From contig JACKIV010000005.1 in assembly GCA_020638285.1 (NCBI GenBank), positions 1 through 64,000 of the forward strand: a stretch of 64,000 bases of DNA. Reading direction: 5' to 3'. Every line of letters starts with the position of its first letter. Positions within the stretch are counted from its first letter, which is position 1. Positions 48,880-57,172 of this stretch are shown here, piece after piece. This DNA comes from Rhodospirillales bacterium (lineage in GTDB: Bacteria; Pseudomonadota; Alphaproteobacteria; Micavibrionales; Micavibrionaceae). Position numbers and translations under genes: made by a program. Below the pieces are notes generated by a model that saw only the letters and a program-made list of their open reading frames with translations, was not told where the DNA came from and did no database searches.

Positions 48880-49632
48880 CTGAGCAAGAACATCCCCCCA
48901 GACCGACTGCGCCGCCTTGAGTCCGGGCAGGAACAGACCCGGACCCTGACCGAGGGACTGGCCATCGACTTTGCCGCCCTGCTGCGTGCGACTTTTCCGA
49001 AAGAGGCGCATCGGGCGCAGGATATTTTTCCGCCCGGCATGCCCCTTTTGCGCCGGATGGAACGCGCGGGGGATTTTCTGGCAAACCACCCGGATTATGA
49101 TGCGGTTTTTGCACATGCCATAGGGCATTTTGCCGATACAGTGCGCGGATGGGCCGCCTATGCCCTGCGGATCAAGTGGGAAAACAACAAAGATCTGGAA
49201 AATTCCCTGCGGGCCATCCGCCCTTTGGCCGATGATTCCCATTTCGGGGTCCGGGAATGGGCATGGCTCGCCCTGCGCCCTGCCATATTACAGGATACGC
49301 CCCGCGCCTTTGCGCTTTTGATCCCGTGGACCCGCGATCCTTCTGAAAACATCCGCCGATTCGCCGTCGAAATTCTGCGCCCGCGCGGCGTATGGTGCGC
49401 GCACAGCCCGGAACTGAAAGCCGACCCCTCCTCCGGCCTGAGTCTGATCGAACCCCTGCGCGCCGACCCGTCGCTTTATGTCCGCAAATCTGTGGGAAAC
49501 TGGCTCAATGATGCGTCTAAAACACATCCTGAATGGGTCGATTCGCTCTGCGCGCGATGGGAAGCCGAAAGCCCCGCCCCGGAAACACGCCACATAGCCC
49601 GCCGCGCACGCCGATCCCTGCGCAAAACCTGA
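48880..49632 (+). CDS. AlkD-like HEAT-repeat DNA repair protein
   Basis: About 250 residues with helical repeats (VRGWAAYALRIKWENNKDLE, FGVREWAWLALRPAIL, SLYVRKSVGNWLNDASKTHP) typical of the HEAT-like DNA alkylation repair group. The first ATG, at 49039, would cut off a conserved-looking N-terminus (SKNIPPDRLRRLESG, ..LAIDFAALLRATFP). Between the upstream stop at 48864 and that ATG, the best start is CTG 48880, with AGGA eight bases before it. No ATG, GTG or TTG is available there. Confidence 0.75.
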   Translation: MSKNIPPDRLRRLESGQEQTRTLTEGLAIDFAALLRATFPKEAHRAQDIFPPGMPLLRRMERAGDFLANHPDYDAVFAHAIGHFADTVRGWAAYALRIKWENNKDLENSLRAIRPLADDSHFGVREWAWLALRPAILQDTPRAFALLIPWTRDPSENIRRFAVEILRPRGVWCAHSPELKADPSSGLSLIEPLRADPSLYVRKSVGNWLNDASKTHPEWVDSLCARWEAESPAPETRHIARRARRSLRKT

Positions 49633-49830
49633 AGAAAACCGCCCACAAAAAAATCTGTGCAAAAATCCTGTGCAAAACTTCCGGCTTTGAGGTAAGAATA
49701 CACATGCGGGGCCGAATCATCCACAGATTCACATAAGTCCCGGACAAAAAAAGACCTGTCGAACGTGCATCGGACACAAGAGTTTCGGAGGGGCTTGATC
49801 GTCTTTCCGGAAAAAGAGGAGGATTTTGCC

Positions 49831-50583
49831 ATGATTACCGCGCAACAAGTCCGGGCCGGGCGCGCCCTGCTCAACTGGAGCCAGAAAGACCTGTCCACCC
49901 ATTCAGGCATTTCCCTGAACGCGATCAATAATTTTGAGCGCGAGATGGTCACCCCCCGCCGCGATACGCTTCAGTCCTTGCGCAAGACTCTGGAAACTTC
50001 CGGGCTGGAAATGATCGGCGAGACCGGCGTCAACCGGATTCAGGAAAAACTCGACGTCGAGATTCTGGGAACCGAAGCCTTCGTCAAGACCGTGACCGAC
50101 GACCTGATTCGGGCCGTCAAGGCCGGGGCCGGAAATCTGTATATGAACGGAATTGACTTCCGCCGCTTTCCCGATGCCGCCCTGCATGAATGGATGCGGT
50201 GGGAGACAGCCAAAACCGCTTATTCCATCGACGAACGCAATCTGATGGCCTATGGGAATTTTGATTTTCTCTCGCAAGATCCGGTCTATCGCTGGGTGTC
50301 ACGCGAAATGCTCGGCGAAGTGGCTTATATCACTTATGGTCAGACGCTCGTTCTGGTGCTGTGGGAACCCACGCCCCGCGCCATCCTGATTCGCAACCGG
50401 GCCGTGGCAGAAACCTTCCGGCGTCAGTTTGAAATCCGCTGGGCAGGCGCCAAGGAACCCGGCCCCGACCAGCACGTCCGCGGATGGGAAGAATGGCACG
50501 GGCGGGCATGGAGCTACCCATCCGAATCCCCCTCGCCGGAACCGGAGATGGAATCTCTGCACCACGAAGCCGCCGCGGCTTGA
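49831..50583 (+). CDS. XRE-family transcriptional regulator
   Basis: The 250-residue protein begins with a Cro/CI-type HTH (AGRALLNWSQKDLSTHSGIS) and carries a C-terminal sensor-like domain with YITYGQTLVLVLWEP and RAVAETFRRQFEIRW. The same two-part layout is found in the island regulator at 9438-10040, so they are distant paralogues. The start follows GAGGAGG. It is not coupled to an enzyme gene here; its target is unknown. Confidence 0.85.
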   Translation: MITAQQVRAGRALLNWSQKDLSTHSGISLNAINNFEREMVTPRRDTLQSLRKTLETSGLEMIGETGVNRIQEKLDVEILGTEAFVKTVTDDLIRAVKAGAGNLYMNGIDFRRFPDAALHEWMRWETAKTAYSIDERNLMAYGNFDFLSQDPVYRWVSREMLGEVAYITYGQTLVLVLWEPTPRAILIRNRAVAETFRRQFEIRWAGAKEPGPDQHVRGWEEWHGRAWSYPSESPSPEPEMESLHHEAAAA

Positions 50584-50624
50584 GGGTCTTTCCCTCTTCC
50601 CCTGCAGGAGAAAAACTGAACCAC

Positions 50625-50812
50625 TACCGGCTGAAGCCGGTAGGTTCGAAAAAGGCTGGAAGCCTTAAAAAAAGAAAGAAAAGATTCACCACAGAGGGCA
50701 CAGAGACCACAGAGAAGGCACGGAGAACAGCGTCTCTCTGTGACCTCTGCGTCTTCTCCGCGTTCTCTGTGTTAAAAAATACGGCTAAAGCCTTTTCCGG
50801 CTGAAGCCGGAG
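50625..50812. repeat. compound intergenic repeat
   Basis: Two copies of CCGGCTGAAGCCGG, each a small palindrome (50627-50640 and 50797-50810), flank an imperfect inverted repeat of CACAGAG units (about 50685-50772: CACCACAGAGGGCACAGAGA on one side, CGTTCTCTGTG on the other). CACAGAG-type repeats are widely dispersed in unrelated bacteria. It lies between convergent genes. Confidence 0.7.
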
Positions 50813-50857
50813 GTTTAAAACCTAAAGAGGGACAATTAAAGAAAATCACCAGAAACC

Positions 50858-51718
50858 CTACTCCAAAACATCCACCAGACTCACCGCGGCGGAACCGGGC
50901 TTGAGAGGTCTGGGTTGGGACTCGTGCGGCCCCCAGCCGAGCAGAAAAACCATCTCGAAGGAAACGGAGATCCCCTCCGGGGCCGAACCGGACCCAGACA
51001 AAACCCGCACCGCCTCGGGAAAAAGCCCTTTTGGCGCAAAGCCGCGCGGACGGTCGACCAGCGCACAGCTCTCGCCCATGCCCTTGAGATCCGCGAACAC
51101 CCGCATCGGATCGGCATACTCCACAACCGTTTTTTGTGAATCGACAACCGGCAGGGCAAATCCTGCCCGCTGCATCAACCCCGCCAGCGTCGCACTGTCG
51201 GCAAAAGGCGCCACGCGCGGCCCTGCCCCGCCCCGCAGCCGCATCTCGGCCACCACAAGAGCGCGGCGCAAATCCGCCAACGTCTCGCCGCCCCACAGCG
51301 CCGCCAGAAACACCCCGTCCGGACGCAAGGCCCGGCGAATCTGAACCAGAGCCCCGGGCAGATCATTGACCAGATGAAGATCCAGAACGCTTAAAGCCAG
51401 ATCCAGCACCCCGTCCGCAAAGGGCAAAAATTCCGCATCCGCCTGAACACACGGCCCCGCGCCCGGATCAAGCCGCTTTTCGGCCAGATCGACCTGAATC
51501 AGGGTCTTGATTCCACCCGCCGCGCACAGCCCCGCCCGGCGCGCCGAATCCGGAGACAGCCCGAACAACGCCGCACACGGAAACTCCCGGCGGATATCCC
51601 GCAGGCGATCCATCAGGCGATCCAGCGCCAGATCATATAAAAACCGATGGTCCGGAAAACCCGGAGCGGCACGATTGCGATGGGCGCGCACACGGCGGCG
51701 ATCAAAAGGCCCGCTCAT
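50858..51718 (-). CDS. NDUFAF5/BioC-like methyltransferase-fold protein
   Basis: A 286-residue protein of the class I methyltransferase fold as seen in NDUFAF5 homologues, which hydroxylate a complex I arginine, and in BioC. Seen: HRFLYDLALDRLMDRL near the start, ADAEFLPFADGVLDLALSVL and RPDGVFLAALWGGETL. The glycine loop after the first strand is weak, which fits NDUFAF5 more than an ordinary methyltransferase. A MidA-type gene occurs elsewhere in the window. Confidence 0.72.
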   Translation of the reverse strand: MSGPFDRRRVRAHRNRAAPGFPDHRFLYDLALDRLMDRLRDIRREFPCAALFGLSPDSARRAGLCAAGGIKTLIQVDLAEKRLDPGAGPCVQADAEFLPFADGVLDLALSVLDLHLVNDLPGALVQIRRALRPDGVFLAALWGGETLADLRRALVVAEMRLRGGAGPRVAPFADSATLAGLMQRAGFALPVVDSQKTVVEYADPMRVFADLKGMGESCALVDRPRGFAPKGLFPEAVRVLSGSGSAPEGISVSFEMVFLLGWGPHESQPRPLKPGSAAVSLVDVLE

Positions 51719-51730
51719 TTCGCCACACCC

Positions 51731-54502
51731 TTATTCATTGCGCAGAGCCGGAAAATCCTGTTCCCGTTCTTTTTCTTTCTTTCGCGCGCGGGCCATGTCT
51801 TCGGGAATGAGCAAAGGATCCTCGTCTTCAAGAGAGTCCGGCGATTCCTTTTTCGTCTTCGATTTTTCCCCTCCGCGTCCGGGTGCCGCATCGCGGGCAA
51901 AAACATCTTTCGTGGTTCCGTCTTTCGGAGAAACCTCTCTGGCCGGGCCATCCGGATCGGGCAGAGACCGGATGTTATCCTCATCCGCAATCACTTCGGC
52001 ATTCGTCACGGACACAGGCGCGGCCTTGCGATCGGCAAGCTTCAGGGCAAATTCCTTGTTCAGGGACATATCGCTGTTCACGCCCAGCGCCTGATAAGCC
52101 TCGGAGATCACTTTCATGTAACTTTGATGCGCCTTGACAATCACGTAGAGAAGCTTCCACAACCCGCGCAACGGCGTAAAACGCGTGATGCTGGCCGGGC
52201 CTTCGGATGACTTGGCCGTCACGGACACCGCGAAGGGATAGATCCGGTGCGGGGTCAGCCCCGAATGACAGAAATAACTCTCACCCATCCGGACAACATT
52301 CTCAGGTTTGACCTCGAATTGCTCGGCGATATATTTGCGGGCCTCCCACAAGGTCCGGACCGTCCGGGGAAGGGTGAAGCTCGGCGCGGTCAGGGTCAGG
52401 CCGGAGCTTTCATATCTCTGCGGAACAGGAAGATAGCGCGTGATAACACCCGCCAGAACCTCGCCCGACATGCTGCGCGCCAGAGGCAGAACGACTGCCG
52501 TGTTCACGGTCTCATCGTCGGGAATGACAAAATCCATGTCCCGCGCGCCCAGCCCCGTCACACCCCCATCGGCATAGCCTTCATCGACGAAAATGGAGTG
52601 GACAAGGCGCAGTTGATTCCCGCTGCCCTTTGTCTCATGAAAACGATCGTCCTCGGCGCTCAGTTCCTTGAGAAGATCCGCCGTCGAAACGGTTTCAATC
52701 CCCGGCGCTTCCTGAAGCTTCACAGGAAGCTCGAACACTCCGCGGGCCTTCATCCCGAGCCTGCGGAAGAGAAAGAGAATCTGCATTTCAAGACGGCTGT
52801 TGGGAACAAGCCCCACACGGATCGCATCCAGAAGCGCATGGGCATCCAGCTCCCGCACGCGACCGGCGGCCTTGAAGCCGGAAAATTCCGGCGCGGATAT
52901 TTTGGGCGAAGAAGACGGGCCGGGCGGATCTTCGACACGGATCAGGCGAGTCTCGATCTTCTCATCAATGTAATCAGGCGCAGGATAAAAAGGCGGACCT
53001 TCTTCGAAAGACGGGCTTAAAGACGGACGAATCCCCAGAGACTCAACACAAAAGCGCGCAATCTCAACCGTTCCTCCCGCCTCGATCTCGTGGAAAACGG
53101 ATCGCTCAAGCGAAATGGCCTCGACCATATGACCGGACCAGCGCTTGCCGTCCAAAGACCGGCCCATCCGCGGAATGGCATTGATGATGGCGCGCGGCGC
53201 GCCCTCTACAACGCAGATTTTCAAACGGCCATCCGCCGCGATGCGCCACGGGATAATCTCGGTAAAGGCCGCCGGACGATGCCCCAGAACCCGGATCGTG
53301 CCGTCTTCGTCTTTTTCCTCGATCGGAATGACGGGGCAGGCCACATCCACAATCCGCCCCTCGACCTCGTCGCGCAGGGTCATGATGCGGATGGTGTTGG
53401 CCGGATCGCGCGAGGGACGGCGCTCCTGCACCACGAGGCTCTGGCCTTCCTCGGCCTTCTGCGCCACCGCAATATACCCGGCAGGCGGAGGCGCAATCGG
53501 CGTCCCGTCATCGGCAAAGAACCGGCAGTTCAACGTTCCCTTGCGCAGCAACGTCTCATCCCAATACGGCGCGGAATACAACACCCGCGCCCCGAGAGCC
53601 CGCAATTCCTTGCGGTATTCCGCCCGCGTGAAAAACGTATATTCACGCGCCACCGTGGCCTCAATCTCGCGCCGATTGTGCTTGCGCAGGATAAACTCGT
53701 ACGCCCATTTATAGGGCAGACGAAACAGGCGCGTGCGCGGAAAACGGCTGGGGAGTTCCTCCAGATAAAACCCGCGGCACCCCGGCGCCTGAGACGGGCG
53801 GGCCTGCTCGGCATACCAGACCAGAAGGTCCGCATCGGACATGTCATCCACGTCCCGATCTTGCGGCGCGGCGTCCTCCTCCTCGCCCTCCTCCTCGTCA
53901 ACGCCGGACACATCGTCAATCTCGATCTGAACGAAATCATCTCCCGAGGGAGACGCATAATCCTCGATGAACATGAGTCCGCCGGGCTTGAGTGCCTCGA
54001 ACTGGCGGCGCAGCACGTCGCGCACCGCGCGCTCGCTGTAGTGTTCCTGAGAATAAATTTCGTGAAGCGTGTAGGAATTGATAATGGCATCGAACGTCTC
54101 AACGCCCAAAGACTCGTGCTTTACGTCCAACGCCCGGAAAGACAGGTTCGGAAGCTTGAGCTTTGCCCGCGCACGCAGAACGCGCCGCCGATCTTTCTCG
54201 ATCCCGACAAAATTCATGTCGGGGTTGAGCGCCGCCATCGCATGCGTCATCAGGCCCTGGCCGCAATCCATATCCGCCACGCGCGCGCCCGGATCAAGCA
54301 AAAGATGCGCAGTGGTAAACCAGGCTTTGTGTGCGACTGCTTTTGGCGTGCCCGAGAGCAACGCCATCCGGTCAAGCTGACCGGATACGGAAGGAATCTC
54401 CGGGACAGGGCCGAGATCGTCCGGGACTTCACCCTCAAGCCCCAGAGCCTTCCGGTGCCCCTGCCGGAGCATAGACAGACTACCCGTCTGCGACATCCAC
54501 AC
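51731..54502 (-). CDS. large protein with N-terminal methyltransferase
   Basis: A 923-residue protein. Residues about 50-210 are a class I SAM-dependent methyltransferase (ARVADMDCGQGLMTHAMAAL, NFVGIEKDRR, FDAIINSYTLHEIYS, LKPGGLMFIEDY). An acidic linker follows (DDVSGVDEEEGEEEDA). The remaining 600 residues include a beta-rich section (RTLWEARKYIAEQFEVKPEN) and a charged disordered C-terminus; I recognise no domain there. Alternative starts lie at 54496 and 54472. The start codon is close to the divergent comF-type gene. Confidence 0.7.
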   Translation of the reverse strand: MWMSQTGSLSMLRQGHRKALGLEGEVPDDLGPVPEIPSVSGQLDRMALLSGTPKAVAHKAWFTTAHLLLDPGARVADMDCGQGLMTHAMAALNPDMNFVGIEKDRRRVLRARAKLKLPNLSFRALDVKHESLGVETFDAIINSYTLHEIYSQEHYSERAVRDVLRRQFEALKPGGLMFIEDYASPSGDDFVQIEIDDVSGVDEEEGEEEDAAPQDRDVDDMSDADLLVWYAEQARPSQAPGCRGFYLEELPSRFPRTRLFRLPYKWAYEFILRKHNRREIEATVAREYTFFTRAEYRKELRALGARVLYSAPYWDETLLRKGTLNCRFFADDGTPIAPPPAGYIAVAQKAEEGQSLVVQERRPSRDPANTIRIMTLRDEVEGRIVDVACPVIPIEEKDEDGTIRVLGHRPAAFTEIIPWRIAADGRLKICVVEGAPRAIINAIPRMGRSLDGKRWSGHMVEAISLERSVFHEIEAGGTVEIARFCVESLGIRPSLSPSFEEGPPFYPAPDYIDEKIETRLIRVEDPPGPSSSPKISAPEFSGFKAAGRVRELDAHALLDAIRVGLVPNSRLEMQILFLFRRLGMKARGVFELPVKLQEAPGIETVSTADLLKELSAEDDRFHETKGSGNQLRLVHSIFVDEGYADGGVTGLGARDMDFVIPDDETVNTAVVLPLARSMSGEVLAGVITRYLPVPQRYESSGLTLTAPSFTLPRTVRTLWEARKYIAEQFEVKPENVVRMGESYFCHSGLTPHRIYPFAVSVTAKSSEGPASITRFTPLRGLWKLLYVIVKAHQSYMKVISEAYQALGVNSDMSLNKEFALKLADRKAAPVSVTNAEVIADEDNIRSLPDPDGPAREVSPKDGTTKDVFARDAAPGRGGEKSKTKKESPDSLEDEDPLLIPEDMARARKKEKEREQDFPALRNE

Positions 54503-54605
54503 GTCCCCGCCGCCACGGATGGCCCGTACACGCGGCCTTTACACAAGGTTTATATTGTGGCTTTCTAGGACACTAGGTGGTTTGTGGCGAAAATGCAACG
54601 GAAAA

Positions 54606-55349
54606 ATGGCGATTCTCACACCCTTATCAGGCTTTCTGGATACGATTCTTCCCCCGCGCTGCCTTTTGACAGGCGAGGTGGTCGAAACCATCGGCATGCT
54701 TTCACCGTCCGTCTGGACAAAGCTGAATTTTATTTCCAGACCGTTTTGCGACGCATGCGGGTTGCCCTTTGATATTGATGCAGGCGAAGGCGAAGACCGG
54801 GAAAATCTCTGCGGGATCTGCCTGTCCGATCCACCGCCTTTTTCGCAGGCCCGCGCTGCTTTGCGTTATGACAATGAAAGCCGCGAAGTCATTCTGGCCT
54901 TCAAACACGGCGACCGGACCGAAGCCGTCCGCGCCTTCGCCCCGTGGATGCGGCGGGCAGGCGCGGATATTCTGGAACAGGCTGATCTTCTTCTCCCCGT
55001 CCCCTTGCATCGCTGGCGATTGCTCAGGCGGCGGTACAATCAGGCAGCTCTCATGGCCAGCGCCCTGTCGCGTCTTTCTGGTGTTCCGTGGCGGGCCGAT
55101 ACGCTTGTCCGCACAAAACCCACGCCGGCTCAGGGTCACATGAACCACACCGAGCGAACCCAAAACGTCCGGAACGCCTTCGCGATAGCTCCGCGCCATA
55201 GCGCGACCATTCAGGATAAGAATATCGTTCTGGTGGATGATGTCTATACGACCGGCGCGACGGTCGGAGAATGCGCACGCGTTCTGGCCAGAGGGGGCGC
55301 AAGAACCGTGACCGTCCTCACCCTTGCCCGCGTCGTAAGGGGATCATGA
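54606..55349 (+). CDS. ComF-family phosphoribosyltransferase-like protein
   Basis: The 247-residue protein has an N-terminal zinc-finger-like part (CDACGLPF, LCGICLSDPPPF) and a C-terminal PRTase domain with the PRPP loop NIVLVDDVYTTGAT. This is the ComF/GntX family, linked to DNA uptake in competent bacteria and of unclear role elsewhere. ATG 54606 fits the usual N-terminus. It overlaps the end of the convergent hydrolase gene by six bases. Confidence 0.88.
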   Translation: MAILTPLSGFLDTILPPRCLLTGEVVETIGMLSPSVWTKLNFISRPFCDACGLPFDIDAGEGEDRENLCGICLSDPPPFSQARAALRYDNESREVILAFKHGDRTEAVRAFAPWMRRAGADILEQADLLLPVPLHRWRLLRRRYNQAALMASALSRLSGVPWRADTLVRTKPTPAQGHMNHTERTQNVRNAFAIAPRHSATIQDKNIVLVDDVYTTGATVGECARVLARGGARTVTVLTLARVVRGS

Positions 55350-56291
55350 AACTACGGCTTCGCGAAACGCATATCGCCCCGCCCCGTCCAGCCAGCCCGC
55401 AAACCCGCCTGCCGTCAGCCACGCCCGCGCGGCATCGTCCTGCTTCAGATACATATCCCAAAAAGCCAGCGCCGCGATCCGGATTACGTCCTTGTGCCGG
55501 TTCATGGCCGCGTAGGAACCGAGTTGCCCCCGACTTCCCGCAAACACCATATGGTCCCCGCCTTCCAGAACCAGAAGATGATTTTCCGGTGCGGCGGAGC
55601 GTTCAAAGACTTCGAGCCGCCGCTCATACCCCCATCCGGCTGTCGGCGAATCATCCTGCGTTCCCGTCATAAAGAATGTCGGCTTGCACAACCCGGCATA
55701 CGGATCGGGAAAAGCAGAAATCTCATCCGAAGGCATCATCGAATAGGCAATAACAGCCGTGATCCGGGGGTCGGGTCGGCCAAAGGCGCTGCGCTGTCCA
55801 GCCACGACCTGAGAGGTCCACGCCCCGAAAGAATGGCCTGACATGCCAATCCGGGTCAGGTCCATCTTGCCGTCCATTCCGTCCTGCTCACGGGCAATCA
55901 CCTCAAGAGAATCAATGAGAAACGGAATATCCCCGGCGCGAGCGCGAGTGGCAGACTCCGGAATGGGCGTGGCGCGAATCACATCCCACGGATGGCCGGG
56001 CTTTCCCTCCCACAGACTTGAATCCGTCCCGGCATGGGTGGGATGCACCACGACATAGCCATGGCCCGCGAGAAAGCGCGCCAGATAAGCCGCGCCGTCC
56101 GCACTGCCCCCCAGCCCATGGGACCAGATCACCACGGGCAGATGACTCAGGCCATGGGCCACGGGAAAATAAATCTTGTACGGCACCACGCGCCCGTCGC
56201 GCCCCGAATCGACCAGATCTCCCCGCCCGATAAGAACCCGGTGGGGCGCACGGTCCGGATCGGGGACAAGCCAAGAAGAGACAGAAGACAT
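55344..56291 (-). CDS. alpha/beta hydrolase, dienelactone/PAF-AH-like
   Basis: A 315-residue protein with the hydrolase oxyanion segment VVIWSHGLGGSADGAAYLA, nucleophile elbow GMSGHSFGAWTSQ, an Asp in MTGTQDDSPT and the His in LEGGDHMVF. The type is that of predicted dienelactone hydrolases and platelet-activating-factor acetylhydrolases. No signal peptide. The substrate is unknown. The neighbour on the same strand is the YggS-type gene upstream. Confidence 0.83.
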   Translation of the reverse strand: MSSVSSWLVPDPDRAPHRVLIGRGDLVDSGRDGRVVPYKIYFPVAHGLSHLPVVIWSHGLGGSADGAAYLARFLAGHGYVVVHPTHAGTDSSLWEGKPGHPWDVIRATPIPESATRARAGDIPFLIDSLEVIAREQDGMDGKMDLTRIGMSGHSFGAWTSQVVAGQRSAFGRPDPRITAVIAYSMMPSDEISAFPDPYAGLCKPTFFMTGTQDDSPTAGWGYERRLEVFERSAAPENHLLVLEGGDHMVFAGSRGQLGSYAAMNRHKDVIRIAALAFWDMYLKQDDAARAWLTAGGFAGWLDGAGRYAFREAVVS

Positions 56292-56329
56292 AACACACCT
56301 TTTTCGCCTGATTTTGCAACCGCCAGACT

Positions 56330-57004
56330 TTACACGGAAACCCGACCGCCAAACAATGCCGTTCCGATGCGAACATATGTCGCCCCGCAGGCAATAGCCG
56401 ACTCAAAATCTCCGCTCATCCCCATACTCAGCTCAGGCAAGCCGTACGCCTTTGCCATCCCGGCCAGTTGCGAAAAACAGGGTACAGGAGGAACATTCAA
56501 TGGAGGAATGGTCATAAGTCCTGCAATGTCCAACCCGTACGTGTCCTGACACAACCTCAGAAAATCAGGAAAATCCGCGGGACGGATGCCATGTTTTTGT
56601 GACTCCTGAGCCGTGTTGACCTGAATCAGGAACGGAATACGCCGCCCTGTACGTGCCATCTCCCCGGCCAGTGTACGTGCCAATTCCGGACGATCAAGTG
56701 TCTGGATACAATCAAATAGCGCCAGCGCGGAACGGACCTTGTTCGTCTGAAGCGGACCGATCAGATGAAGGGAAACATCGGGATATTCCGTCCGCAGGGT
56801 CGGCCAGCGGGCGCAGGCTTCCTGCACGCGATTTTCTCCAAACAACCGTTGCCCCGCAGACAGGGCGGCTCGAAGAGACTCTTCGGGTTGGGTCTTGCTT
56901 ACCGCCATCACACGTACGGATTCCGGAAATCGACCGGAGGCGCGTACGGCACAATCCACCCGCGCACGTACACTTTCAAGATTTCGGAGGATTTCATTTT
57001 TCAT
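56330..57004 (-). CDS. YggS-family PLP homeostasis protein
   Basis: The 224-residue single-domain PLP-binding barrel matches YggS/PLPBP. The PLP Lys is in VRVMAVSKTQPEESLRAAL, followed by RLFGENRVQEA, SLHLIGPLQTNK and, near the end, ELSMGMSGDFESAIACGATY with VRIGTALFG. These are all diagnostic blocks. It maintains free PLP levels in known members. The length is typical. Confidence 0.92.
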   Translation of the reverse strand: MKNEILRNLESVRARVDCAVRASGRFPESVRVMAVSKTQPEESLRAALSAGQRLFGENRVQEACARWPTLRTEYPDVSLHLIGPLQTNKVRSALALFDCIQTLDRPELARTLAGEMARTGRRIPFLIQVNTAQESQKHGIRPADFPDFLRLCQDTYGLDIAGLMTIPPLNVPPVPCFSQLAGMAKAYGLPELSMGMSGDFESAIACGATYVRIGTALFGGRVSV

Positions 57005-57172
57005 GGATTCCCGACTTTTCCAGAGAGATCAAATCGGCTCCATATTAAACTTCTTTCCTGTTTTTTCCAGATGTCAAATCCCCTCTCCCCTGAGGAGAAG
57101 GAGAATAAGGAATGCTGGCACCCTTCTTCAAACTTCTTTATCGCGGAACGCTTCTGACGTATCGTCCTGTTC

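Noticed and set aside
50685..50772. CRISPR-like repeats (CACAGAG units)
   Set aside because: The units are an imperfect inverted repeat without regular spacers, and no cas genes are present.
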